Translations under genes and position numbers: made by a program
The notes under the pieces: model-generated
Told to the model about the DNA's origin: nothing
What the model saw: the letters and a program-made list of their open reading frames with translations, nothing else
Databases searched by the model: none
DNA from: CAZYFH01 sp964646815
GTDB lineage: Bacteria; Acidobacteriota; Vicinamibacteria; Vicinamibacterales; UBA8438
DNA: 64,000 nucleotides
Reading direction: 5' to 3'
Assembly: GCA_964646815.1 (NCBI GenBank)
Contig: CAZYFH010000001.1
Span: 124,001-188,000 of the forward strand
Shown here: piece after piece, positions 7,582-16,248 of the stretch
How positions within the stretch are numbered: position 1 is the stretch's first letter
Layout of the letters: each line of letters opens with the position of its first letter

Positions 7582-9765
7582 TCACGGGAGCGTCAGCGCC
7601 ACCAGCGAGCCGGGAAAGCCTGTCTGCACACTCCCGATCTGGACCACGATGTACTGCTTGTCTTGGTGCATGTAGGTCATCATTCCGTACTGGCCGGGCG
7701 CTGGGAGCTCGACGCTTCCGAGGATCTCGCCTGTGAGCTTGTCGCGGCCATGGATTTCCAGCGGAGCGTCGGGCACGATCTGTCGGGTGCCCTCGCTGAG
7801 CGCCCGGGTCTGGACTAGGAGATCCCCCATGACCATCTGGATCGAGAAGCCAGCGCCGCCCGTGTTGGGGATGTCCAATTCTCTTAAGCGAGGATTGTTC
7901 CTAATCACATCGGGAGTCATGCCAATCGGCAACGACCAGAACCGCTCGCCGGTGTTCATCTGGAAGGCGGAGAGCTGGTTGTCCATCGGCTTGTAAAGCC
8001 GCAAGCCGTCGATGCGGGGCAGTCCGGTCACCGAGACGAATGGGGCCTGGGTATCGGTCGGCTCTCGGAAACCGCCCGGCAGCCAGGAGGCCACCGTGGT
8101 TCCGGTGGTTGGCGTGCTGTTGGGCGTTGCGCCGGTCGCGCCGGGTACCGCATAGTCGGGGTCGTCCTCGTCCATACCGCGCGTTGGCGCCATGAACCCT
8201 GGGGCGTTGCACCCTCGCCTGTGTGACGCGTACATGATCCCCGTGCTTGGATCCGCGACCGGGGGGTGGGGGATGACGTTCCCACCTCCAAGACAACCGA
8301 CGTTGTTGTAGAAGTTGTTGTCGTGGTTCTCTGGCAGCGGCGGCACGTAGAGACCCCCGATACGGTAGTGACTCAGGATCTCAAGCGCCCGCTGTTTTAG
8401 CTCCGGCGTGTAGTCAATGACGAATTCCTCCGTCAGCCCGTCCACGACGATGGGATCCACCGGCTCGGGCGTGGTCGGGTAGGGCTGCGTGGGGGAGGTG
8501 TAGTTGCCGGGGACCTCCGTCTGAATGACCGGGCGATCTTCGATGGGCCAGATGGGCTCGCCAGTCTCCCGATTGAACGCGAAGATCAATCCCTGCTTTG
8601 TGTTCTGGAGCAGGGCCGGGATGCGTTGCCCGTCCACGGTTAGGTCCATCAGCATCGGCGGTGTCGGCAGGTCGTAGTTCCACTGGTCGCTGCGGTGGAT
8701 CTGAAAGTGCCACCGTCGCTCACCAGTTCGCACGTCCAAGGCGAGGATGCAGCCGCCGAAGAGGTTGTCGCCGGGCCGATGGCCCGCGTAGGTTTGCACG
8801 GTCGAGGCGTTCGTCACGAGATACACGAGCCCCAGTTCCGGGTCGGCGGACGCGGGTGCCCACGTCGACATATCCCCCGACCACTGCCACGCGTCGTTAT
8901 GCCATGTCTCGTGCCCTAGTTCTCCGGGTCGAGGGATGACGTGGAACTTCCACAGGAATGCCCCGGTGGCCGCATCGAATCCCATGATGTCGCCGGGGAC
9001 GTTCTCGATCCGCGTCTGTCCGTAGCCGGGCTGGTGACCCACGAGCACCACCACGACGCCGTTCACGACGATAGGCGGCGCCGAACTGGTGACCATCCCA
9101 AGCTCTCTCGGAATTCCGTAGTTGGGATCGTAGCTCGCGCTCCGGTCCTGCCACCGCCCCCAGTCGGACACGAGGGGCGGGATCAAATCGATAGTTCCGG
9201 TGTCTGAAAACCCATCCAGTGGCACACGGCTGCCCCAGTTCTCCAGCGGCCGGCCGGTCTTGGCGTCGAGCGCCCACAGGAAGAATGCGGGGCTCGTAAC
9301 GTAGATCACACCGCGACCGTTCACCTCACCATAGGCGACTCCCTTTCCGTAGGCCTGTCTGGGTGAGCGCAAGTGCCTGACGGTTTCGGGCTCGCGAAAC
9401 GCCCAGAGCGTCTCGCCGGTAGCGGGGTCGATTGCCACTACCTGCCGACGTGGTGTGGCGACCGTGTAGAGCATCCCGTCGACGTAGATTGGGGTCGATC
9501 GGGAGAAGTAGTCGAGGTTGGGGCCGAAGTTGTCGCTCCGCCAGATCCATGCGACCTCGAGGTCCGAGAAATTGCTGCCGTCGATCTGGTTCAGGGGCGA
9601 CGAGCGCGTGTGCCCAGCATCACCGCCGAGATAGCGCCACTCGCCGTTCTCTGTCCCGGGTAGGCGCTGCGCAAATGCTGTTCCAGCCGTCACGATCAGC
9701 ACCACCGTGGCGAGACCACACACGAGAGACTGCATGCGGAACGGTCTACGCTCGATGTTGGTCAT
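7582..9765 (-). CDS. glucose-dehydrogenase-type PQQ quinoprotein, secreted
   Basis: The protein has 727 aa from the ATG at 9765, which has GGGGGGAGAG just upstream and leads straight into a signal peptide (VCGLATVVLIVTAGTAFAQ). The order of blocks matches the membrane glucose dehydrogenase/GDH-type quinoproteins but without the five-helix membrane anchor: 'EWRYLGGDAGHTRSSPLNQI', 'NVPGDIMGFDAATGAFLWKF', 'ELGHETW', 'LFGGCILALDVRTGERRWHF', 'TPPMLMDL', 'QNTKQGLIFAFNRETGEPIW'. At the place of the usual catalytic 'LWDxD' this protein has 'DQWNYDLP', an Asn in place of the catalytic Asp. The C-terminus 'QYGMMTYMHQDKQYIVVQIG' is typical. It is probably a periplasmic sugar/alcohol quinoprotein; the Asn makes activity uncertain. 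Confidence 0.85.
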   Translation of the reverse strand: MTNIERRPFRMQSLVCGLATVVLIVTAGTAFAQRLPGTENGEWRYLGGDAGHTRSSPLNQIDGSNFSDLEVAWIWRSDNFGPNLDYFSRSTPIYVDGMLYTVATPRRQVVAIDPATGETLWAFREPETVRHLRSPRQAYGKGVAYGEVNGRGVIYVTSPAFFLWALDAKTGRPLENWGSRVPLDGFSDTGTIDLIPPLVSDWGRWQDRSASYDPNYGIPRELGMVTSSAPPIVVNGVVVVLVGHQPGYGQTRIENVPGDIMGFDAATGAFLWKFHVIPRPGELGHETWHNDAWQWSGDMSTWAPASADPELGLVYLVTNASTVQTYAGHRPGDNLFGGCILALDVRTGERRWHFQIHRSDQWNYDLPTPPMLMDLTVDGQRIPALLQNTKQGLIFAFNRETGEPIWPIEDRPVIQTEVPGNYTSPTQPYPTTPEPVDPIVVDGLTEEFVIDYTPELKQRALEILSHYRIGGLYVPPLPENHDNNFYNNVGCLGGGNVIPHPPVADPSTGIMYASHRRGCNAPGFMAPTRGMDEDDPDYAVPGATGATPNSTPTTGTTVASWLPGGFREPTDTQAPFVSVTGLPRIDGLRLYKPMDNQLSAFQMNTGERFWSLPIGMTPDVIRNNPRLRELDIPNTGGAGFSIQMVMGDLLVQTRALSEGTRQIVPDAPLEIHGRDKLTGEILGSVELPAPGQYGMMTYMHQDKQYIVVQIGSVQTGFPGSLVALTLP

Positions 9766-10034
9766 CTCTCCCCCCGCTCGATATGGGATCATGTGTGCGT
9801 CGTGTGTCATCTCGACGGCGATCCGGGCGATCGCGTTCGTGTACGACCGTGACGTGGCACATGCACCGTAACACTCACCGATCATACCGTTCCTCGCCCG
9901 GCACGACGGAGGGGCGGCCGTATCGACCGCTCTCGGTTTCCAATTTCTTGACCACCTCGACGGCCTCCACGACAATTACTCGATCCCGGCGACGGCAACT
10001 GTCCCGCCCCGAGCATGCTGCCGCCGACCGATTC

Positions 10035-10663
10035 ATGCGCATGCTGCTCCTTCGCGCCACCTTGGTGTCGCTGGCCGTTCTGACGCTTCTGGTCGAGGTC
10101 TCGCTGGTCGCGCAGGACACCTCCCCCCGGCCAGCGGTGGCGCCGAGCGGAAGGGTAACGGCGAGCGTGACCTTCGATGGTCGACTGTTGCGCGGCGCGA
10201 CCGGATGGTTCACCCGTACGCCGTCCCACTCCGGTCCGTCCCGCATAACCATCGACTGCGGCCAGGCCCACGCGCGCGGCCGTACGATCTTCGCCTGACT
10301 GGTGCCGTACGGCCAAGTCTGGCGCCTGGGCGCGAACTGGTGAGCGTGCTTGACGTTAAACTGCTGATCGGCAGCATCGACGTGCCGCGCGGTGAATACA
10401 CGCTGTTCATGCTGTCCCTGGCAGATGGTGCGGAGCTGATTCTCGGTCGAGGGACTCGGCAGTGGGGCACCGACTATGACCCGTCCTGGGATTTCGAGAA
10501 GACACGGCTCGGGCGTCGGGCGGTCGCCGAAACCGTGGAGAACCTGACGGTCACGCTGCAGCCAGACGTCCCGGCGGAGGGTGGTGACGTTCCCTCGGGT
10601 ATGCTTCGCATCGCATGGGGCAAGACCGAGTACTTCACCCGATGGCGGATGCTCTGGTCTTGA
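10035..10663 (+). pseudogene. DUF2911 family secreted protein, broken by a stop and a frameshift
   Basis: From the ATG at 10035 the frame encodes a signal peptide (LLRATLVSLAVLTLLVEVSL) and 'TIDCGQAHARGRTIF', then hits TGA at 10296-10298. The same frame continues 'LVPYGQVWRLGANW' to a second TGA. The rest of the domain is in another frame: 'LDVKLLIGSIDVPRGEYTLF', 'ETVENLTVTLQPDVP' and 'MLRIAWGKTEYF'. This reconstructs the DUF2911 pattern (GR.i...LVPYG..WR.GAN, then G..vP.G.Yt.f). One nonsense change and one frameshift near 10340 separate the halves, so it is a pseudogene. The function of DUF2911 is not known. Confidence 0.7.
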
Positions 10664-10723
10664 TCCAAAAGTCGGGACAACAGCAGGTCGACTCGCGGAG
10701 CGACCGACGCGGGAGTGTCAGAG

Positions 10724-12094
10724 ATGAACGACAGTCATGGGTGGCGCCCGGCGGGCGCCCCGGTCGTCTTGATTGCAGTGATCGGATTCGCCTTGAGCGT
10801 GTCCGGCAGCGCCGCAGACTGGACCCAGTGGCGAGGGGCCGATCGCCTGGCAGTGTGGCACGAGACAGGCATCGTGGAGGACTTGCCGGACCAGCTGCAG
10901 GTGCGCTGGCGTACGCCAATCCGGTCAGGCTATGCAGGGCCAGCGGTGGCTGGCGGTCGTGTGTTCGTGACCGACTGGCGGGAGGACCCGGACACGCGCA
11001 CGATCGATGGGACTGAACGGGTGTTGGCGCTGGACGAACGGACGGGCGATGTCCTGTGGACACACGAGTGGCACACCAGCTATCGGATGATGATGGTCTC
11101 GTATGCGATCGGTCCACGTGCGACACCGACCGTTGACGGTGACCGTGTCTACGTCGTCGGCGCGACCGGCCGGCTGTTCTGCCTGGATGTGGAGACCGGC
11201 CGGGTCGTCTGGGAGAAGGACTACGTGGCCGACTACGATACGAACGTGCCCACGTGGGGCATTGCCAGCGCACCGCTCGTGGACGTCGATTTGCTTCTCG
11301 CGGTGGTGGGTGGTGAGCCCGATGCGCTCGTCGTCGCATTCGATAAGCGCACCGGCGCGGAGATCTGGCGGGCGGGTGAGGTTGTCAGCGAGATGGGCTA
11401 CGGGCAGCCGGTCATCTACGAAGCGGGCGGCGCGCGGCAGCTCATCGTCTGGCATGCCGCCGGTTTGGTGTCGATCGATCCGCAGACCGGCGCGATCACT
11501 TGGGAAGAGGCGTGGGAGGCCGGCTCCGGTCTGTCGGTCGCTACACCCGTCAAGAGCGGCGACTACCTGCTCGTGACTCAGTTCTACTACGGCTCCATGA
11601 TGATGCGACTCAGCCAGGACCGTCCCTCGGCCACGCTCTTGTGGAAGGGGTCGGGCCGCAGCGAGATGCCGGATCAGACTGACGGGCTGCACTCGCTCAT
11701 TACTACGCCGATCATCGACGACCACTACGTCTATGGCGTCGGGAGCTACGGCGAACTACGGGGGCTCGATGCTCGCACCGGCGAACGAGTGTGGATGAGC
11801 CCGGACATGACCGCACAGGACCGGTGGGGCACCGCGTTCATGGTGCGTCACCAGGATCGCTACTTCGTAAACAACGACGAGGGCTTCCTGCTGCTCGCCC
11901 GGTTCACACCGGAGGGGTACGTAGAGCTGGACCGAACTCGGCTCATCGAGCCCACGTCGCACGCCGCGGCAGGCCGGCCCAACCGGACGGACCGGCTCGT
12001 CAACTGGACTCACCCCGCGTATGCCAACGGTCACATCGTGCACCGGAACGACGAGGAGATCATCCGGGCGTCGCTGCGGGCTGCCGACTACTAG
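10724..12094 (+). CDS. secreted BamB-like PQQ/Trp-docking beta-propeller protein
   Basis: The protein has 456 aa. The ATG at 10724 has GGGAG about 8 nt upstream; GTG 10715 is the alternative. A signal peptide ends near 'SGSAADW'. Repeated blades carry W-docking motifs: 'WTQWRGADRLAVW', 'LALDERTGDVLWTHEW', 'FCLDVETGRVVWEKDY', 'VAFDKRTGAEIW', 'SIDPQTGAITWEEAW' and 'RGLDARTGERVW'. It lacks the alcohol-dehydrogenase catalytic block, so it resembles BamB-type non-enzymatic propellers or an uncharacterised quinoprotein. It ends 15 nt before the ThDP enzyme on the same strand, suggesting co-transcription. Ligand or partner unknown. Confidence 0.8.
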   Translation: MNDSHGWRPAGAPVVLIAVIGFALSVSGSAADWTQWRGADRLAVWHETGIVEDLPDQLQVRWRTPIRSGYAGPAVAGGRVFVTDWREDPDTRTIDGTERVLALDERTGDVLWTHEWHTSYRMMMVSYAIGPRATPTVDGDRVYVVGATGRLFCLDVETGRVVWEKDYVADYDTNVPTWGIASAPLVDVDLLLAVVGGEPDALVVAFDKRTGAEIWRAGEVVSEMGYGQPVIYEAGGARQLIVWHAAGLVSIDPQTGAITWEEAWEAGSGLSVATPVKSGDYLLVTQFYYGSMMMRLSQDRPSATLLWKGSGRSEMPDQTDGLHSLITTPIIDDHYVYGVGSYGELRGLDARTGERVWMSPDMTAQDRWGTAFMVRHQDRYFVNNDEGFLLLARFTPEGYVELDRTRLIEPTSHAAAGRPNRTDRLVNWTHPAYANGHIVHRNDEEIIRASLRAADY

Positions 12095-12108
12095 GGGTGG
12101 GCAGGAAA

Positions 12109-13752
12109 ATGCGCGGGAGCACCGCCTTCCTCTCGCTCCTAGCCGACGAAGGGGTGACCCATCTGTTCGGCAATCCCGGCACGACCGAGTTGCCGCTGAT
12201 GGCGGCGCTGCCGAAGTTCCCGCAGATCGATTACGTGCTGGGTGCGCAGGAATCGGCGGTCGTCGCAATGGCGGACGGGTATGCGCGTGCAAGTGGGCGC
12301 CTGGCCGCATGCAATGTGCATGTCGCGCCTGGTCTCGGGAACGCGATGGGCTCCTTGTTCAACGCGAACTGGATAGGGTCTCCGCTCATCGTAACGGCGG
12401 GACAGCACGAGGTTGGGCATGGCCTCACCGAGCCGATGCTGTACGCACCGCTGGAGCCGATCGCGCGTCCGGTGGTCAAATGGGCTATCGAGGTCACGCG
12501 GCTCACCGACCTGCCACGCGTGGTGCGGCGTGCGGCTAAGACTGCGCTGGCACCTCCGACTGGCCCGGTGTTCATCTCGCTGCCGAGCGACGTCCTCGAC
12601 GACGATGCGGAGATCAACCTCGGCCGGCGTCATCGCATCGACGCGAGGAATCGGCCAGCGGACACGACGTTGGATGCGTTGGCGGATCGTCTGCTCGCGG
12701 CGAAGCGACCGGTCCTCGTATGCGGGCACGAAGTCAACGCACGCCGCGCCCTCGAGTCGGCCGCCGAGCTGGCGGAGCTGCTCGGTGCAGCGGTCTACCA
12801 GGACACGGTGCCGACCGGCGCGCCGTTCGCCTCACGCCACGACTGCTATGTCGGCATGCTCAGTCGCGATCAAAGCGACGTCTCTCGGTGCCTGGCGGCA
12901 TTCGATTTGCTCGTGTGCCTCGGGACCGATCTGCTGCGCATGTCAGTGCCGGGTGCGGTGTCGCCGCTCCCCGACGGGATGCCGGTCGTGCAGATTGGCG
13001 AGCGCAACGCGGAGTTGGCCAAGAACTACCCGACAGAGGTCGCGATCCAGGCGGATGTCCGTGTGACGCTGGTAGCACTCACTGCCGTGCTGCGCGCGCG
13101 CCGTAGCTCAGGTCAGACGGCAGCCGCCGCGCACCGCATCGACGCGATCCGAGCTGGGAACTGGTCGGTGCAGCGCGACGCACTCGCGCGGTCGCTCGCG
13201 ACGCGACCCAGTCTACTCGACCCCGATGTGCTCATGCTTCGTCTTGCGGAAGACCTACCCGAGGATGCGATCGTCGTGGACGAGGGGCTCACCTCGACCC
13301 GCGCGCTCCCGCGGCTCGTAGCGTATCGCGACGCGTGGAGCTACTACGGTCTGGCGAGCGGTGGCATCGGCTTCGCGATCGCAGGCGCCATCGGGATTCG
13401 TCTTGCGGTGCCAAATCGTCCGCTCGTCGCCGTCATCGGTGACGGATCGGCGATGTACAACATCCAGGCGCTTTGGACGGCGGCGCATCTGAAGCTACCG
13501 ATGGTGTTCGTCATTGCGAACAACGGCGGGTATCGAATTCTTAAGCAACGGGTGCGCGCACGCGACGACTTCGAGCGTTTCGTCGGCATGGATTTCACGG
13601 ATCCGCCGATCGATTTTGCAGGATTGGCTGCTGCGATGGGGGTCCGCGCCCACCGCATCACCGAGGCCGAGGACTTCGCGAGCGTGCTCCGTGAGGCGCT
13701 TTCGCACGATGGCCCGGTGTTGTTGGACGTGATCGTGGACGATGGTGTGTGA
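12109..13752 (+). CDS. thiamine diphosphate-dependent decarboxylase, benzoylformate-decarboxylase-like
   Basis: The protein has 547 aa, the usual length for ThDP decarboxylases. The ATG at 12109 follows GCAGGAAA. It has the N-terminal Pyr domain ('HLFGNPGTTELPLMAALPKF' and the catalytic Glu in 'GAQESAVVAMADGYARAS'), a middle domain, and a C-terminal PP domain with the ThDP motif 'GDGSAMYNIQALW...NN'. 'NVHVAPGLGNAMGSLFNANW' and 'SRHDCYVGML' align with the two active-site His regions of benzoylformate decarboxylase (MdlC) rather than with acetolactate synthase. It probably decarboxylates an aromatic or branched 2-oxo acid. It is cytoplasmic, and follows the BamB-like gene by 14 nt. The exact substrate cannot be read from sequence. 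Confidence 0.85.
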   Translation: MRGSTAFLSLLADEGVTHLFGNPGTTELPLMAALPKFPQIDYVLGAQESAVVAMADGYARASGRLAACNVHVAPGLGNAMGSLFNANWIGSPLIVTAGQHEVGHGLTEPMLYAPLEPIARPVVKWAIEVTRLTDLPRVVRRAAKTALAPPTGPVFISLPSDVLDDDAEINLGRRHRIDARNRPADTTLDALADRLLAAKRPVLVCGHEVNARRALESAAELAELLGAAVYQDTVPTGAPFASRHDCYVGMLSRDQSDVSRCLAAFDLLVCLGTDLLRMSVPGAVSPLPDGMPVVQIGERNAELAKNYPTEVAIQADVRVTLVALTAVLRARRSSGQTAAAAHRIDAIRAGNWSVQRDALARSLATRPSLLDPDVLMLRLAEDLPEDAIVVDEGLTSTRALPRLVAYRDAWSYYGLASGGIGFAIAGAIGIRLAVPNRPLVAVIGDGSAMYNIQALWTAAHLKLPMVFVIANNGGYRILKQRVRARDDFERFVGMDFTDPPIDFAGLAAAMGVRAHRITEAEDFASVLREALSHDGPVLLDVIVDDGV

Positions 13753-13910
13753 GTGAGGTAATGGACAGGGTGGCGTGATGTGATAGGTCTGTGCTCGCCC
13801 TTCTTTGCGTCGTTACTGTCCTGCTCTTCGGGCCGGATGGGCCGTTCGGCCGGCGCGGACCGACCGCCTGATGGCGTTCCGGCGCGGCGCACCGGCGGTA
13901 AGCGCGGACA

Positions 13911-14100
13911 GTGTCAGTCCGTTCGGATCGGCGCTCGGCCATCGCGGGGGCGGTCCTGCTTGGAGCACTCGGCGCGATCGAATGCGCGATGTCGACACCG
14001 TCCGGTCCGCGTTCGGCCGTCTACGTGGCGTGGGACTCGTTGCGCGCCGACCACGTATCGGCCTACAGGTATCCCCGACCGACCGTCCGATGGACGGGCG
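13911..14100 (+). pseudogene. sulfatase (alkaline-phosphatase superfamily) N-terminal fragment
   Basis: From the GTG at 13911 a signal-like stretch (AIAGAVLLGALGAIECAMS) leads into 'SAVYVAWDSLRADHVSAYRY' and then 'PRPTV'. This matches the start of sulfatases/phosphoglycerol transferases (P-N-V-l-.-i-v-D-S-L-R-A-D-h-.-s-.-Y-G-Y), where the Asp binds the metal. The similarity ends at about 14100 and no catalytic Cys/Ser-x-Pro-x-Arg follows before the converging quinoprotein gene. Only about 60 residues of a normal 450-550 remain. The rest of 13753-14151 holds nothing else recognisable. Confidence 0.6.
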
Positions 14101-14151
14101 TCTGTGCATGTGACGCGGACAGGCTGGAGCGGCCGCGTGATTCGTTGACCG

Positions 14152-15930
14152 TCAATCCGGCAACGCGAACACGAAGATATTGCTGCCGCTGCTGGGTCGT
14201 AGCTCCGGCGTCATCGCGCTCCAGCGCGTCGCGTTGCCGCCCGTGCCGGTGCCGGCCACCACGTACTGTCGTCCGTCGACCGCGTAGGTCACGGGAAACC
14301 CACTTACGGGCGAGCCGAGGTTGATTTCCCACAGCACATCACCCGTCTCGTCATCCAGCGCGCGAAAGCGGCCGCCGATGTCGCCGCCGAACACGAGCCC
14401 CCCGCCGGTTGCCGCGAGCGACATGGTTGCCGCCCGCTGCGCGTATGTCCAGGTCGTCTCGCCAGTCTCGGCGGAGATGGCCCGGACAGTGCCAAGGTCG
14501 TCGGTGCCAGGCGCCAGTTCGAATCGCATGCTGAGGCTATAGAGAGACGTCTTGCCGTCGTCGAGCGCCGCCATTCGTGCGCAGGCGTTCCTGAGCGGCA
14601 TATACATCGTGTTGGTCCGTGGGCTGTAGGCGCCCGCTTCCCAATCTTTGCCCCCCATCGCGCTCGGACACGCAAGCACTTCTTGTCCGAAACCGCCCAA
14701 CACGACCTCGGCATTCTCTGACACCACGCCCGTTGCCCCATCGATGTGCGTGATCACGTTCTGGGCTACTGTGGGTGTCGCCCACAGAAACTCGCCCGTC
14801 GCGCGATCGAGGGTGTACACGACGCCGGTCTTGCCCGGGATCCCGGTGATCACGCGGCGCTCCTCACCTGGGCGCAGTCGTGGGTTGATCCAGCTCACCG
14901 CCGCCGGAGTCGGCCGTACGACGGTATCGACCAGCAGGCGCTCGAACGGGTGGTCGAGGTCCCAATGGTCGTTCAGGTGCTGATAGTACCAAACGATCTC
15001 ACCGGTGTCGGCGTTCAGCGCGAGCGTTGAATTGTGATACAGGTGCGCGTTCCCGGTGCCGCCGAGCATGAACTTCGGAGCCGGTGACGTCACCGAGGTG
15101 CCGATGTAGATCAGGTTCAACGCCGGATCGAAGCTCGGCGCCATCCACGTCCCGACGTGCCGGCGCTCGTCGTAGGGTACGCCGCCCCACGTCTCGTCGC
15201 CAGGTTCGCCCGGCGCGGGAATGGTGCGGCGGCGCCACAGTTCTTGGCCCGTAAGGGCATCGTGCGCCGTGATGACGCACGCTTCCGGTCCGCCCCGCGG
15301 CATGCAGCTGCGACCGGAGATCACCTTGCCGTTAGCGATGATCGGTCCCGAGCTCTGATTCGCGGGATGGATCCGATAGTCGAGAATCTGTGTTTCCCAG
15401 ACCAGATCTCCGTTCATCGCATCGAGCGCAAAGACGTAGTCGTCAACACTAGTGTCGATGATGAGGTTGTCGTAAATCGCCAGGTTCCTGTTCGTGGTGC
15501 AGACACCCGCCATCATGAATTCGCACACGTCGTCGGGGAGTGACCGACGATACTCCCAGATGAGGTCGCCTGTTTCGGCGTCGATCGCCTGGATGACATC
15601 GCTCGGATTCGGCATGTACATGACCCCGTCGTACACGAGGGGGGTGCCTTGTTGGCGGCCGGGCGCGTGGAGTGCGCGCGACCAGACTAGGCGAAGCTCA
15701 CCGACATTGGACCGGTCAATCTGGTCGAGGGGGCTGTAGCCCCAGCCGTCGAGAGTGCGGCGCCACATCAGCCAGTCATCGGGCAACGGAGCCTGCAAGG
15801 TGGCATCTGTTACGGGGACGAACGTCGTCGTAGACTGGGCGTGAACTAGGAGTGGGCCGACCGTGCACGCCGCGACGACGACGGTGATACCGAACAGCCC
15901 AGATCGTGAAACACGATCGTACGTTTGCAT
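14152..15930 (-). CDS. secreted PQQ-dependent quinoprotein dehydrogenase-like beta-propeller, copy 2
   Basis: The protein has 592 aa, close in sequence to the product of 5218-6993 along its whole length; for example both have 'DWLMWRRTLDGWGYSPLDQ', 'NSTLAL', 'YQHLNDHWDLDHPFERLL' and 'AGAYSP.TNTMY.PLRNACAR'. The signal peptide is 'GLFGITVVVAACTVGPLLVH' and following. It shares the D-x-D at the catalytic position and the same apparent loss of the Glu and Asn metal ligands ('GRSCMPRGGPEACV', 'YIGTSVTSPAPKF'). It has an extra Cys pair in 'DDVCEFMMAGVCTTNRN' that copy 1 lacks. It is convergent with the sulfatase fragment. The two genes are paralogues from a duplication inside this lineage or its ancestor. 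Confidence 0.85.
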   Translation of the reverse strand: MQTYDRVSRSGLFGITVVVAACTVGPLLVHAQSTTTFVPVTDATLQAPLPDDWLMWRRTLDGWGYSPLDQIDRSNVGELRLVWSRALHAPGRQQGTPLVYDGVMYMPNPSDVIQAIDAETGDLIWEYRRSLPDDVCEFMMAGVCTTNRNLAIYDNLIIDTSVDDYVFALDAMNGDLVWETQILDYRIHPANQSSGPIIANGKVISGRSCMPRGGPEACVITAHDALTGQELWRRRTIPAPGEPGDETWGGVPYDERRHVGTWMAPSFDPALNLIYIGTSVTSPAPKFMLGGTGNAHLYHNSTLALNADTGEIVWYYQHLNDHWDLDHPFERLLVDTVVRPTPAAVSWINPRLRPGEERRVITGIPGKTGVVYTLDRATGEFLWATPTVAQNVITHIDGATGVVSENAEVVLGGFGQEVLACPSAMGGKDWEAGAYSPRTNTMYMPLRNACARMAALDDGKTSLYSLSMRFELAPGTDDLGTVRAISAETGETTWTYAQRAATMSLAATGGGLVFGGDIGGRFRALDDETGDVLWEINLGSPVSGFPVTYAVDGRQYVVAGTGTGGNATRWSAMTPELRPSSGSNIFVFALPD

Positions 15931-16248
15931 CGTTCAAGTCCTCGCCACGGCCGGAGGTCAGCGTATCGCAGGTCCTTGGTTGTTTCAAAGCGGACGGGCG
16001 TCACGTCAGCCAGCCGGGATCCCGGCGCCGGTCGCGGTCAGCAGCCTGTGGCTGCGTCGCAACCGCGCAACGCAAGTCTCGGTGCGACGGGGCGCCGTCA
16101 CCACGGGCTGCGAGGGGCGTACTCACCTACAATGACAGGGTCTGCGGACTGACGCGGGGCGCCTCGAGAGGGAACGTCGAACAGCGACCCCCTGAGTCCG
16201 ACATATGGTGTCCCGGTCAGGCGGAGCGGCTCGATTTGAGGTGAATCC
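15931..16248. other. divergent intergenic region
   Basis: 318 nt separate the minus-strand quinoprotein and the plus-strand beta-lactamase-fold gene. No coding potential or structured RNA is recognised. It should hold two divergent promoters, but no close match to a -35/-10 pair is evident. GAGGTGA at 16238-16244 is the ribosome binding site of the plus-strand gene. Confidence 0.4.

Noticed and set aside
15902..15918. Perfect GATCGTG-AAA-CACGATC palindrome
   Set aside because: It lies inside the first codons of the minus-strand quinoprotein gene (signal peptide region), with no T-run and no second copy noticed, so an operator or terminator role is not supported.
14152..15930. Calling the quinoproteins proven lanthanide enzymes on the D-x-D motif
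   Set aside because: The other metal ligands appear absent, so the motif alone does not support the claim; reported as an open question instead.
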